Positions 9,048 to 18,064 of a stretch of DNA of 64,000 bases are shown in pieces. The notes beneath the pieces were generated by a model, which had not been told where the DNA came from, ran no database searches, and saw only the letters and a list, made by a program, of their open reading frames with translations. A program made the translations under genes and the position numbers. Positions within the stretch are counted from its first letter, which is position 1. Each line of letters begins with the position of its first letter. The stretch is from Saprospiraceae bacterium (GTDB taxonomy: Bacteria > Bacteroidota > Bacteroidia > Chitinophagales > Saprospiraceae). The stretch covers positions 124,001 to 188,000 of the forward strand of contig JANQLV010000061.1 of assembly GCA_028280415.1 (NCBI GenBank), read 5' to 3'.

Positions 9048-10283
9048 CCTGGTATTAACTACATTATTGTATATCGAACCAAAAGTATAACTGAAGCCCA
9101 CTGAAATGCTTAGGTCAAAATTAGTAAGTAATTGTTTTTGAGTAAGCAGGATATCTTCGAGGGAGGCATCTCCTTTTTCGAGCGAAACCTGATCCTGAAT
9201 CCAGTCAAACTCGATTTCGAAATCTACACTTAGGCCTTTACGGACGCGTATGGAAAGGCGATTGTCGAGCAGGACACGATACTTTGACCAGTCATTGGCA
9301 AAGTGACTGTATTCAAGGCTGCTTGTAATATTACCCCAGGGTTCTCGAAGTCGTAGCTGAGCCCGGATCGCTTGATCTGTGATTTTTTCGCTCAGCACTC
9401 CAAAGATGGTTTCTTCAAAATAATACTGGCGCCGCCAGCCGAAATGATAGGCAAGGGTTAGTTCTCGCCGGGTTACTTCGCTATATGGAAAAATGCTGTA
9501 TTCGATTGCCGGGCCAAGACGTGTCCTTAGTTTGATATTCCTGAAAGTAGAATGATACAGTTGATTCATTAAACCAATAGAAAAATGTTCATTGAGACTT
9601 CTTACTACTTTTCCGGAAAGCTGGGCTCGAATTATTCTGCTCGTGACCGGATCCCGATCTGATCTTTCGATTTTCCGGCCTCGATAGCTGTATTCTATAC
9701 CTTGCAAAATTTTCCAGTTTTCGGTGACTCGATTCGCCTCGAATCCAAGCTTGGTTCTAATCGTTTGATTTTGACTTTCTTTATTAATACTGGCATTTGC
9801 CCAGGCTTCCATCGACCAATAGTTCCAGGGGTCATCGTTTTGCTCTATCTGGATTTTTTCTTCCTTCTTCACAGAAACCCGCATATGCTCTCCCATCTTA
9901 GTGTGAACCTGGAAACCGACGAGTCCCAGTCGAATTTTATTTCTTAAACCTTTGCGAATTTCTGCACTCGTTGCATTGATCGCCGTTTCGTGTATAAACG
10001 TATTATTGACTATAGCCAATTGGCCAATTCCAATAAAGCGAAGCTGATATGATTTTCTATTGTTAGGCAGGGGGATTTTATTAATAATAAGATGGACATT
10101 GGCCTGGGCCCGGTCGCGTACAAAATCTACTGTCCGGATTTTGTCGATTAAATACATCTCAAAACATTCTGTTCGACAGTCGAGGAATAATTTTAATTTT
10201 TGGGTAGGGTCAATATCGGTTTGCGCACTTACAGAATTGCAAGTCATGAAATAAATGAAAAACAAAAATAATTTTGATCGCAT
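9042..10283 (-). CDS. Uncharacterised outer-membrane-type protein
   Basis: The ATG at 10283 gives a Sec signal ending VSAQ; an earlier in-frame ATG at 10322 would hide it. The first 100 mature residues contain DKIRTVDFVRDRAQANVHLII, a hallmark of an uncharacterised bacterial family with a small N-terminal domain followed by a beta-barrel. The rest alternates in strands with aromatic ends and closes with SISVGFSYTFGS, as in an outer-membrane barrel. It is the third gene of an operon with an ABC protein and a P-loop protein (50 bp and about 160 bp spacing). A role with that transporter is inference. Confidence 0.6.
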   Translation of the reverse strand: MRSKLFLFFIYFMTCNSVSAQTDIDPTQKLKLFLDCRTECFEMYLIDKIRTVDFVRDRAQANVHLIINKIPLPNNRKSYQLRFIGIGQLAIVNNTFIHETAINATSAEIRKGLRNKIRLGLVGFQVHTKMGEHMRVSVKKEEKIQIEQNDDPWNYWSMEAWANASINKESQNQTIRTKLGFEANRVTENWKILQGIEYSYRGRKIERSDRDPVTSRIIRAQLSGKVVRSLNEHFSIGLMNQLYHSTFRNIKLRTRLGPAIEYSIFPYSEVTRRELTLAYHFGWRRQYYFEETIFGVLSEKITDQAIRAQLRLREPWGNITSSLEYSHFANDWSKYRVLLDNRLSIRVRKGLSVDFEIEFDWIQDQVSLEKGDASLEDILLTQKQLLTNFDLSISVGFSYTFGSIYNNVVNTRL

Positions 10284-10332
10284 TTGCTTCCTTGATTTAA
10301 AGCATATTTTTTGTACACCCATCTTATCAATT

Positions 10333-12039
10333 TTAATTATTAATTCCCAATAAAGAATTCTTTGAAGTAGATTGACAGGCTATCAGGTCAAAGCTCTGGT
10401 CAATTTCCAGATCTTCAAAATTTGTTTTTTGATCCAGAATTATGATGGTTGTTTTGTGTTTGATTTGATGGAGATACTGACAAATATTTTTCATGGCAGC
10501 TTTATCCAGGTTGTCAAAGCCCTGGTCGATGATTAATATTGGCTTCCGGGTAAGAAAGGCTCGACTGTATTGCAAAAGTTTTTTTTGCTGAAAAGAAAGA
10601 TTTTGACCAAGCTCTCCAATCCGGGTATCAAGGCTGAGTTCCCGGGAAAGCCCAAGTTTTGAAAGCATATTGTTGGCGACGGGGCGTTTTTCTTTTTTTC
10701 GACTGTAGGAAATGGCTTCGAAAACAGTATTGCCCAATAAATGAAAATGATCGCTGACTACTGAAATGTATTTGCGTAGTATTTTTCTGGAAAGCTCCTG
10801 ATAGTCTAAATCATCTAAAAAAATAAATCCACTACCAGGAAGATAACTGCCATTGAGTAATTTAACTAAACTACTTTTCCCGGTACCACCCTTCCCGTGA
10901 ATGGTATAAATTCCGTTTCCGGGAATTTTAATATTCAAGTTTTCAAAAAGTAAATGTTTATTGGGAAAACGAAAAGAGAGATTTATAATATTTAGCGCAC
11001 CGGATATTTTTTGAAGTGCTTCTTGCTGATCCTGTTTTTCTTTTTCCAATTCAAAAATGTGAATTAACTTTTTAAAAGAAATAGAAGCATTGCGCCATAA
11101 AATATTTACCCGGAAACACCGGCGAAAAACGGGAAGCAAAGTAATGGTCAGTAAGATCGCAGCAAAATATTGATCCGCCTGAATTTCCCCGGGACTATAT
11201 TTTTTTAAATTAATAAAAACCAGCATCATTACCCCAAGCATCAAATATAGGCCCGCTGGAATAATTGCACTGATACCACTGTGGATACGCTGATAATTTT
11301 TCCCTAATTCGAGCAAGCGATCTGTTTTTTTATTGAAACGATTGGCTTCGATAACTTCTCTGTTAAATGATTTTACGGTTAGGATGGCCTGGAGGCGATG
11401 GCTTACAAATTTTAATAAACCCGATTTGGCATTTCTTCTTTTTAAAGAAGCCTGATGTAATTTTTTATTTAAAATAAAAAGGACAATGGTCAATACTAAA
11501 AGTACTGCAAAGATGCTTTGCGCTAACACTGGACTGATTTGATATAAAATAAAAATGGCCAGGGTAATTATGAGTACATCACAGATAAACTGCAGGCCAC
11601 CTTTGGTTAATAATGATTGGATACTGTTTAGATCTCCACTATAACGTAATAAGTATTTTCCAATGCCCTTTTCTTCATAGGTTTCCATCTTTATCGCTAG
11701 CTGATGAGTAAATATTTTTTTTCTGAAAAAATGCAACTGTTTTTCACCAAGTAAAGCCATAAGGTATTTGCAGGAAAAATCTAAAATACCTTTCAAAAGC
11801 AATAGGGCGGAAAAAACAATTAAATAGGCCGTAATTTCTTTTTGTACCAAAAAAGGAATCAAGTATAATATCTGGGCACGATGTGAACTGATATCAAAAA
11901 GTAAATCAAAAGATTGAGCAATGTAAATAGGTAAAATTAAAGTAACGACATTCGCCAAAAAACAGATCAAAAAAACTATCGAAATTAAGCGAATATGGTT
12001 TTTTAAAAAAGGCCGGAGGAAGTAAATGATATTCTTCAT
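10333..12039 (-). CDS. ABC exporter-like fusion with altered ATPase motifs
   Basis: A 568-residue half-transporter: a type IV exporter membrane domain (six helices, residues 15-310), then a nucleotide-binding domain from about 345. Walker A is intact (GKGGTGKSS, 382-390). The other motifs are altered: Asp430 at the Q-loop position (VVSD), LSFQQ instead of LSGGQ at 481-485, Gln506 instead of the catalytic Glu after Walker B (ILIIDQ), and Asp536 instead of the H-loop His (IIILDQ). ATP binding may persist but hydrolysis should be weak or absent unless it pairs with another subunit. The frame is long and intact, so this is not simple decay. Confidence 0.8.
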   Translation of the reverse strand: MKNIIYFLRPFLKNHIRLISIVFLICFLANVVTLILPIYIAQSFDLLFDISSHRAQILYLIPFLVQKEITAYLIVFSALLLLKGILDFSCKYLMALLGEKQLHFFRKKIFTHQLAIKMETYEEKGIGKYLLRYSGDLNSIQSLLTKGGLQFICDVLIITLAIFILYQISPVLAQSIFAVLLVLTIVLFILNKKLHQASLKRRNAKSGLLKFVSHRLQAILTVKSFNREVIEANRFNKKTDRLLELGKNYQRIHSGISAIIPAGLYLMLGVMMLVFINLKKYSPGEIQADQYFAAILLTITLLPVFRRCFRVNILWRNASISFKKLIHIFELEKEKQDQQEALQKISGALNIINLSFRFPNKHLLFENLNIKIPGNGIYTIHGKGGTGKSSLVKLLNGSYLPGSGFIFLDDLDYQELSRKILRKYISVVSDHFHLLGNTVFEAISYSRKKEKRPVANNMLSKLGLSRELSLDTRIGELGQNLSFQQKKLLQYSRAFLTRKPILIIDQGFDNLDKAAMKNICQYLHQIKHKTTIIILDQKTNFEDLEIDQSFDLIACQSTSKNSLLGINN

Positions 12040-12046
12040 GATTCTT

Positions 12047-12106
12047 AAAAAAAATCAGGCAACGGATTCGATACGGATCCCTTTTCTTGTGTCGAATGCC
12101 GTTGCC
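12047..12106 (-). terminator. Terminator hairpin directly before the ABC gene (possible attenuator)
   Basis: Arms at 12058-12074 and 12089-12106 pair with one bulge and one mismatch around a 14-nt loop. On the minus strand the stem is followed three bases later by eight U (12047-12054). The ABC start codon lies 7 nt further on, leaving no room for a promoter between. The hairpin may end the upstream P-loop gene's transcript and act as a read-through control point for the ABC gene. Confidence 0.65.
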
Positions 12107-12202
12107 CTTACTTAAAACATTGCGTATTATAGCTCGCAATGAATGTCCAATACTATTATTTTACATTCTAATCATTTGAATCTTTACATCATATACCTGT
12201 AC

Positions 12203-13246
12203 TTATACTGCGATGTCCAAATCTTCTTGAAGCAGAGCGTCCAGGATGATTGCATCTTGCAAACTTTCAAGATTGAGAATTGGTAAATTAATCTTTTGAT
12301 GTACTTCCGAAATGAGTAGAGGGCTAGCGGTAAATAAACCAGCTACTGCAAATAATCGGTTTCCGCAAGTTGCTTCCAGAATTTGTACACCGGTCGGGAC
12401 GCCCATACTATCGCCACAGGAAAAAATGATATGATCAACATGTGCCATGAAGAGTGGATGGTTCAACAGGATTTCTGTTTCTCTTTGATACAGGCCATCT
12501 GCAATTTCGATGATAATAAAATCCGGATTGTTTTTTTCGAGTTCAACCATAGCAGAAGCGAAAATGTCGAGCAGCTCCCGGATATGGCATTTGTAAGTTG
12601 AAGGAAATCCAAAATCGGAAAAATCCAAAACCCGGTCGGCACCTAAATCTTCTACAAAGTCTTTATCTTTAGAATAAACGGTTCCGGTTAGTTTTAAATA
12701 ATTAACAGTGTGCCCTGCATTTTTTAATCCTTTAGCCAGGTAGCCTGCAGTAGTCGTTTTTCCACTATCCATACTCGAACCAACGGAAAGAATGATTCTT
12801 GCTTTTGAGTGTAAACTCTTAGTGAATTCTGTGTAAGGAGTATTATAAAATCGGGTATTGATCACTTTTTTGCCAGCATCTACAGCATAACCTACTAACT
12901 TCAATTCTGTCGGCCCGACATTGAGCCAACGACTGTGGGTAGTTTTTAAAATTCCAATTGCGCCGCCCTGTCCGAGAATATGGTAAGTTTCCTGAGGCTT
13001 GCTCGGTACGTATCCCTCAAATTGTCCGGTTGCATAGCGATTACCGAAAGGTGCCAGAACCCAATCCCCCGGATAGAGATTTCTGTTCTTACCAGAAGGT
13101 TCTTGCATCCGTTTATGTTTCCCGATTTTTATGACTTCAAAAACAGCAACATCGCCAGCTTGAGGAAGGTGTATATCATTTTTGGAACGATCAATTTCAT
13201 ACTGCCCAATGTACTGGGTCATTAAACTCTTTTTGATTTTTTTCAT
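12203..13246 (-). CDS. P-loop protein with N-terminal barrel-like domain (DUF1611/MobB-like)
   Basis: A 347-residue protein. Residues 25-125 look like a small beta domain (GDVAVFEVIKIGKHKRM, then PGDWVLAPFGNRYATGQFEG). A P-loop domain follows with GSSMDSGKTT near 157-166, then FIIIEIADGLYQRET as a Walker-B-like strand. This resembles the DUF1611/MobB group of P-loop proteins. It opens the operon that continues with the degenerate ABC exporter and the outer-membrane-type protein, and is preceded by a sigma-type promoter shared with the ECF gene at 18733-19338. Substrate unknown. Confidence 0.6.
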   Translation of the reverse strand: MKKIKKSLMTQYIGQYEIDRSKNDIHLPQAGDVAVFEVIKIGKHKRMQEPSGKNRNLYPGDWVLAPFGNRYATGQFEGYVPSKPQETYHILGQGGAIGILKTTHSRWLNVGPTELKLVGYAVDAGKKVINTRFYNTPYTEFTKSLHSKARIILSVGSSMDSGKTTTAGYLAKGLKNAGHTVNYLKLTGTVYSKDKDFVEDLGADRVLDFSDFGFPSTYKCHIRELLDIFASAMVELEKNNPDFIIIEIADGLYQRETEILLNHPLFMAHVDHIIFSCGDSMGVPTGVQILEATCGNRLFAVAGLFTASPLLISEVHQKINLPILNLESLQDAIILDALLQEDLDIAV

Positions 13247-13346
13247 GATGCATTCTTTTTATTCTTCACGATTATTTTTAATTAAGACAAAAAATGGTTC
13301 ACCCTGCTTAATGCAGGTTCATTCTGTAAATCCTTATGTATTAATT

Positions 13347-13381
13347 ACATTCCTATAAGCAAGAAATAAAAAAAATGTGAC
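13347..13381 (-). promoter_or_regulatory. ECF-type promoter before the P-loop/ABC/barrel operon
   Basis: On the minus strand GTCACA (13381-13376), 16 nt, then CTTATAGGAATGT (13359-13347). The same two blocks with the same 16-nt gap precede the ECF sigma gene 6 kb away. GTCACA would be the -35 and TATAGGAA the -10 part. The leader to the P-loop start would be about 100 nt. The -35 block lies only 1 bp beyond the CHAT stop codon. Confidence 0.65.
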
Positions 13382-13382
13382 G

Positions 13383-16235
13383 CTAAGCGTTTGGTTTTTT
13401 TATAAAAAAAATAAAAAGTAAAAGAATAAGAACTGCAGCAATCCAATATCCGTAAGAGGAGAAAGTCTTTGCTTCGGAAAACCGTTGATCGACTTCACCT
13501 AATAAAATAAAGTTTGCCCAATAAAAAGGATGTTGTAAATGTGGTTCTACCCGCTGGAGGTAATCGAGCTTGGCATGATGAATAGCGGCATCGTGGTAAT
13601 CCCCGTCGTGAACATTTTGCAGGAAACTGGTCATGATGTGTAAAGAGCTGGCTTCGGAAGCACTCCATAGGCTTGAGAGAATATTGCTGGCTCCACTCAG
13701 CAAAAAAGCTTTACTCATTCCCTGAACGCCTTCGCCGTTATAAATTTTTCCACTTGCGGTATGACATGAGCTAAGGACCACCAGATCGGAAGGGATATTA
13801 TGAGCATAGAGGTCCAGTGCTGAGAGAATAAAATCCTGACGGCTATCGTCGAAGATTATACAGGAGCGGCCAGGGTCATTAATGTCGACCAATCCATGTA
13901 GAGATAAATGAAGAATTCGGGCATTCGAAGAGTGCAGGCGAAAATTTTCCAGGTTGGCTTTTGATCCAATAAAGCTGCGGCCGTCAAAAATTTCTGATGC
14001 TTTATTGATCTCATCTTTGGAGAGCGTTAGTTGCCCTAAATCAGAATTTCCAAACAAGCGTTTTTGCACACGTAATTTCAGACCGAGGCGAGGACTGTAA
14101 CTAGTGCCGAATCCACAATATGTCTCTTTAGGCGATACGGTTTCTTTTCTAAATAACAAATTAGAAGAATAGGAATAGGAAACCTGAAAGTCCTCTAAAA
14201 GATAAGTATCTTCTTTTCCTTTTCTTTGTACAAGTGCTTCGAATGAGACGGTATGCAATTTCCCATCCGGGATGATACAAATTCGATGGATATTGTCCGG
14301 GATTTGCTCGACCCCGCGTTTTAAAAGCTGATCAAAAAGTTTGGCCGCAGTATCTTTTGAAAAAATCGTTTCGGGATTATTGCAGTGACTGACAAAAGTA
14401 TCCAGGCTTTTCTGAAAAGAGGCATCATTTTTAAATACGGTATAGAAAATAGCGTCTGAACTGATCCAGAAACTGAAGATGCTTTTTTCAGTATGAAAAT
14501 ATTCCACGACAACCATATCATCGGAGAGCTTTTCCTGAATTTCGGAAATAGCCAAAGGTTCAATTAGTGCATAACGTTTTTGGTAGTATTCGGGATATTT
14601 TGCTTCAATTTCTTTCCAGAAAAAATCTAATTCATTCTGGACTTGCGTATAATCGCGGAGCAGGGTGTCCCGCTCCGAACCGGAGGAAGGAATGAGCTCT
14701 TGCAATTCGTATAAGCGATTGGTCAGGTCTTCGTAGCGTTGCAAAATATCCGGAGCAGCAATAGCCTTTAAAGCATTATTTTGATTGCGTTCGTACTGGA
14801 GAATGATCGCTTTGGTCCGGCTGGAAAAATAGTAAGCCCGGTTCAGGTAGTTTTGTTCCTGAGTTAAATCAAATAAGCGAAGGGCTTGCTCTATTGCTTT
14901 TCCATAATACTCATAAATCAATTCGAAATAATCCAGTTTTGAATTCTCAAAATTGAGCGCTAATAAATTCTGCTGGATCAGAGAATCAATTTTCATATGT
15001 ATTACAGAAGCTTTATCCAAAAGTTCAAGCTCTTTTTGTTGTTCGTATTTTTTTTGATAAATGCGTGCTTTTAAATCAATTAAGCGGATCAATTGCAAAT
15101 CATCAAAAGAGATCAGATGAGCAATTATTGGACTGCGATCCTTATCGTAGCGCGCGTTAATGGAGATGAGGTTAAAAGCTTCCATCAGGATGGCTTCCGC
15201 CTTACTAATCTGATTATCCCGAATGTATACATCACAAAGATTTTCGTAGGCAATGGTAAGTGCGGTGTAAGACTCTACATTGGTCAAATTCTTTTTTCTT
15301 AATTCGACTACCTGCTCAAGCATCAGTAATGATTGGGGATAGTTCCCTTGCTCCGCTTCGATCATCGCGAGTAACTCCTGAGCAATGTCCAGATAGTTTT
15401 CTCCTTCGCCATTTTTAGAGATAATTGCTTTTGCTTTTTGAGCATACTCCTGCGCTAGTGGATAGTTTTTTAATTCAAATTCTACAGAACCTGCATTGAG
15501 GTACATTAGTGAAAGTTCGAATTCTGCGATATTTTCAGGATAGGCTTCGTATAGGGAAAGCGCCCGATCAATATAGCCTTTAGCGGAATTGTACCTTTTG
15601 AAATCAACGTTCATGGCGATCAGATGATTGAGAACATCGAACTGTTCCGTGATGGCTTGATCAGCGTTTTTATAGATATTTAAAGCATTGTTATAATATA
15701 GTTCTGCACGGAAAGCATCGTATACTTCGACGTAAAAATTACCAACGCCTTCATACTTTGTAGCCAGGTCTAGGGGAGGATAGTCTTTCGAATTTTCAAA
15801 AGTAGCTAAAGCTTTATCAAGCTTGGCTTTTGCTTTTTCTGTTTCGCCGATATACTGATAACAAACGCCAAGATTGTAAATCGTATTCGCCTTCTCCATT
15901 TCACTAATCGCTGTACAATCCTCCCATAGTGTCAAAACGGAATCCCGAAAAAGCGGTATGGCCTTTTGTTCTTCGAAAAGTAAATAATAGGTAACTCCGA
16001 TTTTGTGAAAGATGCGTCCTTTTTCCCGACAGGGTAATTGTTGGAAAGCCGACTTGGAAACCAAGTCGGCAAACAAAACGATATTCTCCGAATAAGCCTC
16101 CTGGCTTATATTGTTGTTAATTTTTGTGTAATGTTCCTCGAAAAAAGGATCTTCGGAGGCTCGGCTCGGGAGCGGTATCAGTAGTATACAGAGTAAAAGC
16201 AAAAATTGAATTCTTGCAAAAGAATATCTTATCAT
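13383..16235 (-). CDS. Periplasmic TPR-CHAT caspase-like protein, C-terminal membrane anchor
   Basis: The ATG at 16235 is chosen over one at 16331, which overlaps the upstream gene and hides the signal (IQFLLLLCILLIPLPSRA). The 950-residue product has about ten TPR-like helical repeats (residues 40-430), a coiled linker, then a CHAT domain (about 590-910). Catalytic His780 lies in HLSLHGLVD and Cys824 in VVLSSCHTASG. A last hydrophobic helix (WIAAVLILLLFIFFI) ends in KKPNA. CHAT domains are separase/caspase-related cysteine proteases. The topology puts the protease outside the cytoplasm, held to the membrane. It follows the subtilisin gene by 17 bp. Confidence 0.85.
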   Translation of the reverse strand: MIRYSFARIQFLLLLCILLIPLPSRASEDPFFEEHYTKINNNISQEAYSENIVLFADLVSKSAFQQLPCREKGRIFHKIGVTYYLLFEEQKAIPLFRDSVLTLWEDCTAISEMEKANTIYNLGVCYQYIGETEKAKAKLDKALATFENSKDYPPLDLATKYEGVGNFYVEVYDAFRAELYYNNALNIYKNADQAITEQFDVLNHLIAMNVDFKRYNSAKGYIDRALSLYEAYPENIAEFELSLMYLNAGSVEFELKNYPLAQEYAQKAKAIISKNGEGENYLDIAQELLAMIEAEQGNYPQSLLMLEQVVELRKKNLTNVESYTALTIAYENLCDVYIRDNQISKAEAILMEAFNLISINARYDKDRSPIIAHLISFDDLQLIRLIDLKARIYQKKYEQQKELELLDKASVIHMKIDSLIQQNLLALNFENSKLDYFELIYEYYGKAIEQALRLFDLTQEQNYLNRAYYFSSRTKAIILQYERNQNNALKAIAAPDILQRYEDLTNRLYELQELIPSSGSERDTLLRDYTQVQNELDFFWKEIEAKYPEYYQKRYALIEPLAISEIQEKLSDDMVVVEYFHTEKSIFSFWISSDAIFYTVFKNDASFQKSLDTFVSHCNNPETIFSKDTAAKLFDQLLKRGVEQIPDNIHRICIIPDGKLHTVSFEALVQRKGKEDTYLLEDFQVSYSYSSNLLFRKETVSPKETYCGFGTSYSPRLGLKLRVQKRLFGNSDLGQLTLSKDEINKASEIFDGRSFIGSKANLENFRLHSSNARILHLSLHGLVDINDPGRSCIIFDDSRQDFILSALDLYAHNIPSDLVVLSSCHTASGKIYNGEGVQGMSKAFLLSGASNILSSLWSASEASSLHIMTSFLQNVHDGDYHDAAIHHAKLDYLQRVEPHLQHPFYWANFILLGEVDQRFSEAKTFSSYGYWIAAVLILLLFIFFIKKPNA

Positions 16236-16252
16236 ACGTTGATTTGGATCGC

Positions 16253-18031
16253 CTACAGCTTCACCAAAGACTGGCTCGACAGTAAGCCTTCGGGAGTAGT
16301 CGCAAGGACTCGGTAAAGACCTTTTGGCCACTCCGCTATTTCAGGAATTGACAAGGTCATCGTTCCATTTGCCAATACCGTCTCTTTGGTATATAGCAAT
16401 TGACCTAAATCATTAAAAACAGATATTCTAATTTCGGAATTTTTGTCTAAACTTAATTGTATCTGCAATAAATTTTCAGCAGGATTTGGATAAATTGTCA
16501 TTTTATCCGTACTAAGTGCTTCTTGCGCCAGTCGGGGAATCGGACCGCCATTGCAAAGTGCTGCAAATTGTTCATAAGCCATCGCAAAATCAATAACGCC
16601 ATTCGAAACGATTTTGTCAGCAAGCGAAGCGCTGTAAATAGCACTTTCTGTTAAGACACATTTGATTATATTGTGATCAAAGTCATCTTGCCGGGTACCG
16701 AGAATTGCCGCCATCGCACTAACTATTGCAGTGGAGTAGGAAGAACCGGTATTATACGTTAAGCCTGTTCCCATATCCGGCCCGGGGATAGATTCACCAA
16801 GGAAAGAAACATCAACGGAGGTTAAACCATAATTGGTAAAAGCACTCATTTGATCGTCACAGTCATTGGAAGCTACACTGATAATATTGGAATGCTGGTA
16901 AGTTGCTGGAAACGCTGACAATTCTGCATAGTCATTGTCTGTTCCTTCATTACCGGCGGCGGCGACGACCAGCGCACCTGCTTCTTCTGCATAGTGAATA
17001 GCTAAAGCCAATGGACGAAAGAGTGTATCGTTTCGATGGTTTAAGTAACTAAAGCTCATATTCAAAATATCTGCCCCTTCTTCTACTGCATCAACAATAG
17101 CTGGTACCAATGCAGAAACATATCCCTGTCCTTGCGCATCATGTGTTTTTCGAATATCGAAGCTGATATTACCATTAATATTATATGGTGCCAGAATATG
17201 ATTGATGATTCCGGCAACTTTAGTTCCATGTCCATTTAGATCATCCGGTTCGAAATCATTATCAATATAATCATAGCCAGTATATCCTTGAATTTGAAAA
17301 TGATAATCGGGATGGCCTCCGTCGGGTAAGCTGGCAATACCTGTATCGAGAATAGCAATCTTGACAGATTCAGTGCCTTGGGGGAAATCCCAGCTCATTT
17401 GATTAAAACACTGGCCAGGATTTCCAACAGGATCAATAGGCACTTGTACCGCGATATTGGGATCGGACTCACTGATCTTTGTTCGTTTCCGGGCCCTGCG
17501 GATATGTGCATTAATATTGGTTATGGTGCCTTCTGTAGGAGTCGTATAAGGAAAAGATAGGACTTCCCAAAGCCTTATACCGAGTGATTCCTCACTCCAT
17601 ACTTCTATAGAATTCATTTCAATAAGTAATGCTTGAATTTCTGCCTCTGTAGTTGTTGAGTCAAGTTCGACAAAATATAGTGTAGGGTGAACTTCCACTT
17701 CGTCATCCTCATCATCGTCGTCCTCGTCATCATCCTCATCCTCGTCGTCCTCGTCATCATCCTCATCCTCGTCGTCGTCGTCTTCCTCATCCTCACCGTC
17801 TAATTCGGGGGGACTAACTTCGGGGAGAAGATGCATATCTGTTAATTCAAGGCTATCAGTTGAAATATTGCTTTGCTCAGGGACTGAATCTTGTCGTAAA
17901 AGGAGCTTTGGGGAAATGAGTAGTTCTGAAGATACTTGATTGAGTTCAAAAGTATTTGCCTGCATATTCTCAAAGAGTAAAAACAGGATCAAACAAACTA
18001 TTAATGAGCGCAGTGGAAGTCGGACATTCAT
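16253..18031 (-). CDS. Subtilisin-like S8 protease with acidic linker and T9SS sorting domain
   Basis: A 592-residue protein. After a Sec signal (to about 26) comes an unbroken acidic run at residues 79-111, an inhibitor-like pro-region (YFVELDSTTTEAEIQALL), and the S8 domain: Asp229 in ILDTG, His268 in NGHGT, oxyanion Asn361 in AAGNEG, Ser431 in GSSYSTA (usual GTSMATP, so slightly divergent). The end (IYPNPAENLLQIQ, then WPKGLYRVLA) is a type A T9SS domain. It sits between the TPR membrane protein and the CHAT protein and is probably translated with them. It may cleave or activate the CHAT partner; that is inference. Confidence 0.88.
   Translation of the reverse strand: MNVRLPLRSLIVCLILFLLFENMQANTFELNQVSSELLISPKLLLRQDSVPEQSNISTDSLELTDMHLLPEVSPPELDGEDEEDDDDEDEDDDEDDEDEDDDEDDDDEDDEVEVHPTLYFVELDSTTTEAEIQALLIEMNSIEVWSEESLGIRLWEVLSFPYTTPTEGTITNINAHIRRARKRTKISESDPNIAVQVPIDPVGNPGQCFNQMSWDFPQGTESVKIAILDTGIASLPDGGHPDYHFQIQGYTGYDYIDNDFEPDDLNGHGTKVAGIINHILAPYNINGNISFDIRKTHDAQGQGYVSALVPAIVDAVEEGADILNMSFSYLNHRNDTLFRPLALAIHYAEEAGALVVAAAGNEGTDNDYAELSAFPATYQHSNIISVASNDCDDQMSAFTNYGLTSVDVSFLGESIPGPDMGTGLTYNTGSSYSTAIVSAMAAILGTRQDDFDHNIIKCVLTESAIYSASLADKIVSNGVIDFAMAYEQFAALCNGGPIPRLAQEALSTDKMTIYPNPAENLLQIQLSLDKNSEIRISVFNDLGQLLYTKETVLANGTMTLSIPEIAEWPKGLYRVLATTPEGLLSSQSLVKL
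17717..17770 (-). repeat. Two perfect 27-bp tandem copies in the acidic linker
   Basis: 17717-17743 and 17744-17770 are identical. They encode nine Asp/Glu residues per copy inside the S8 protease linker. The flanking bases are also GAY/GAR codons, so the number of units could vary without a frameshift. Confidence 0.85.
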
Positions 18032-18064
18032 AAATACAAATTTAGAATAGTGATAATTAACGGA

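Noticed and set aside
10333-12039. ABC gene as a pseudogene
   Set aside because: The frame is full length with good membrane helices and Walker A; only the catalytic motifs differ, which suggests altered function rather than decay.
16236-16331. Upstream start for the CHAT protein
   Set aside because: It overlaps the subtilisin gene and places charged residues before the signal peptide.
17614-17796. Open frame rich in Met, Arg and Thr on the minus strand
   Set aside because: It is the shifted frame of the acidic repeat in the subtilisin gene.
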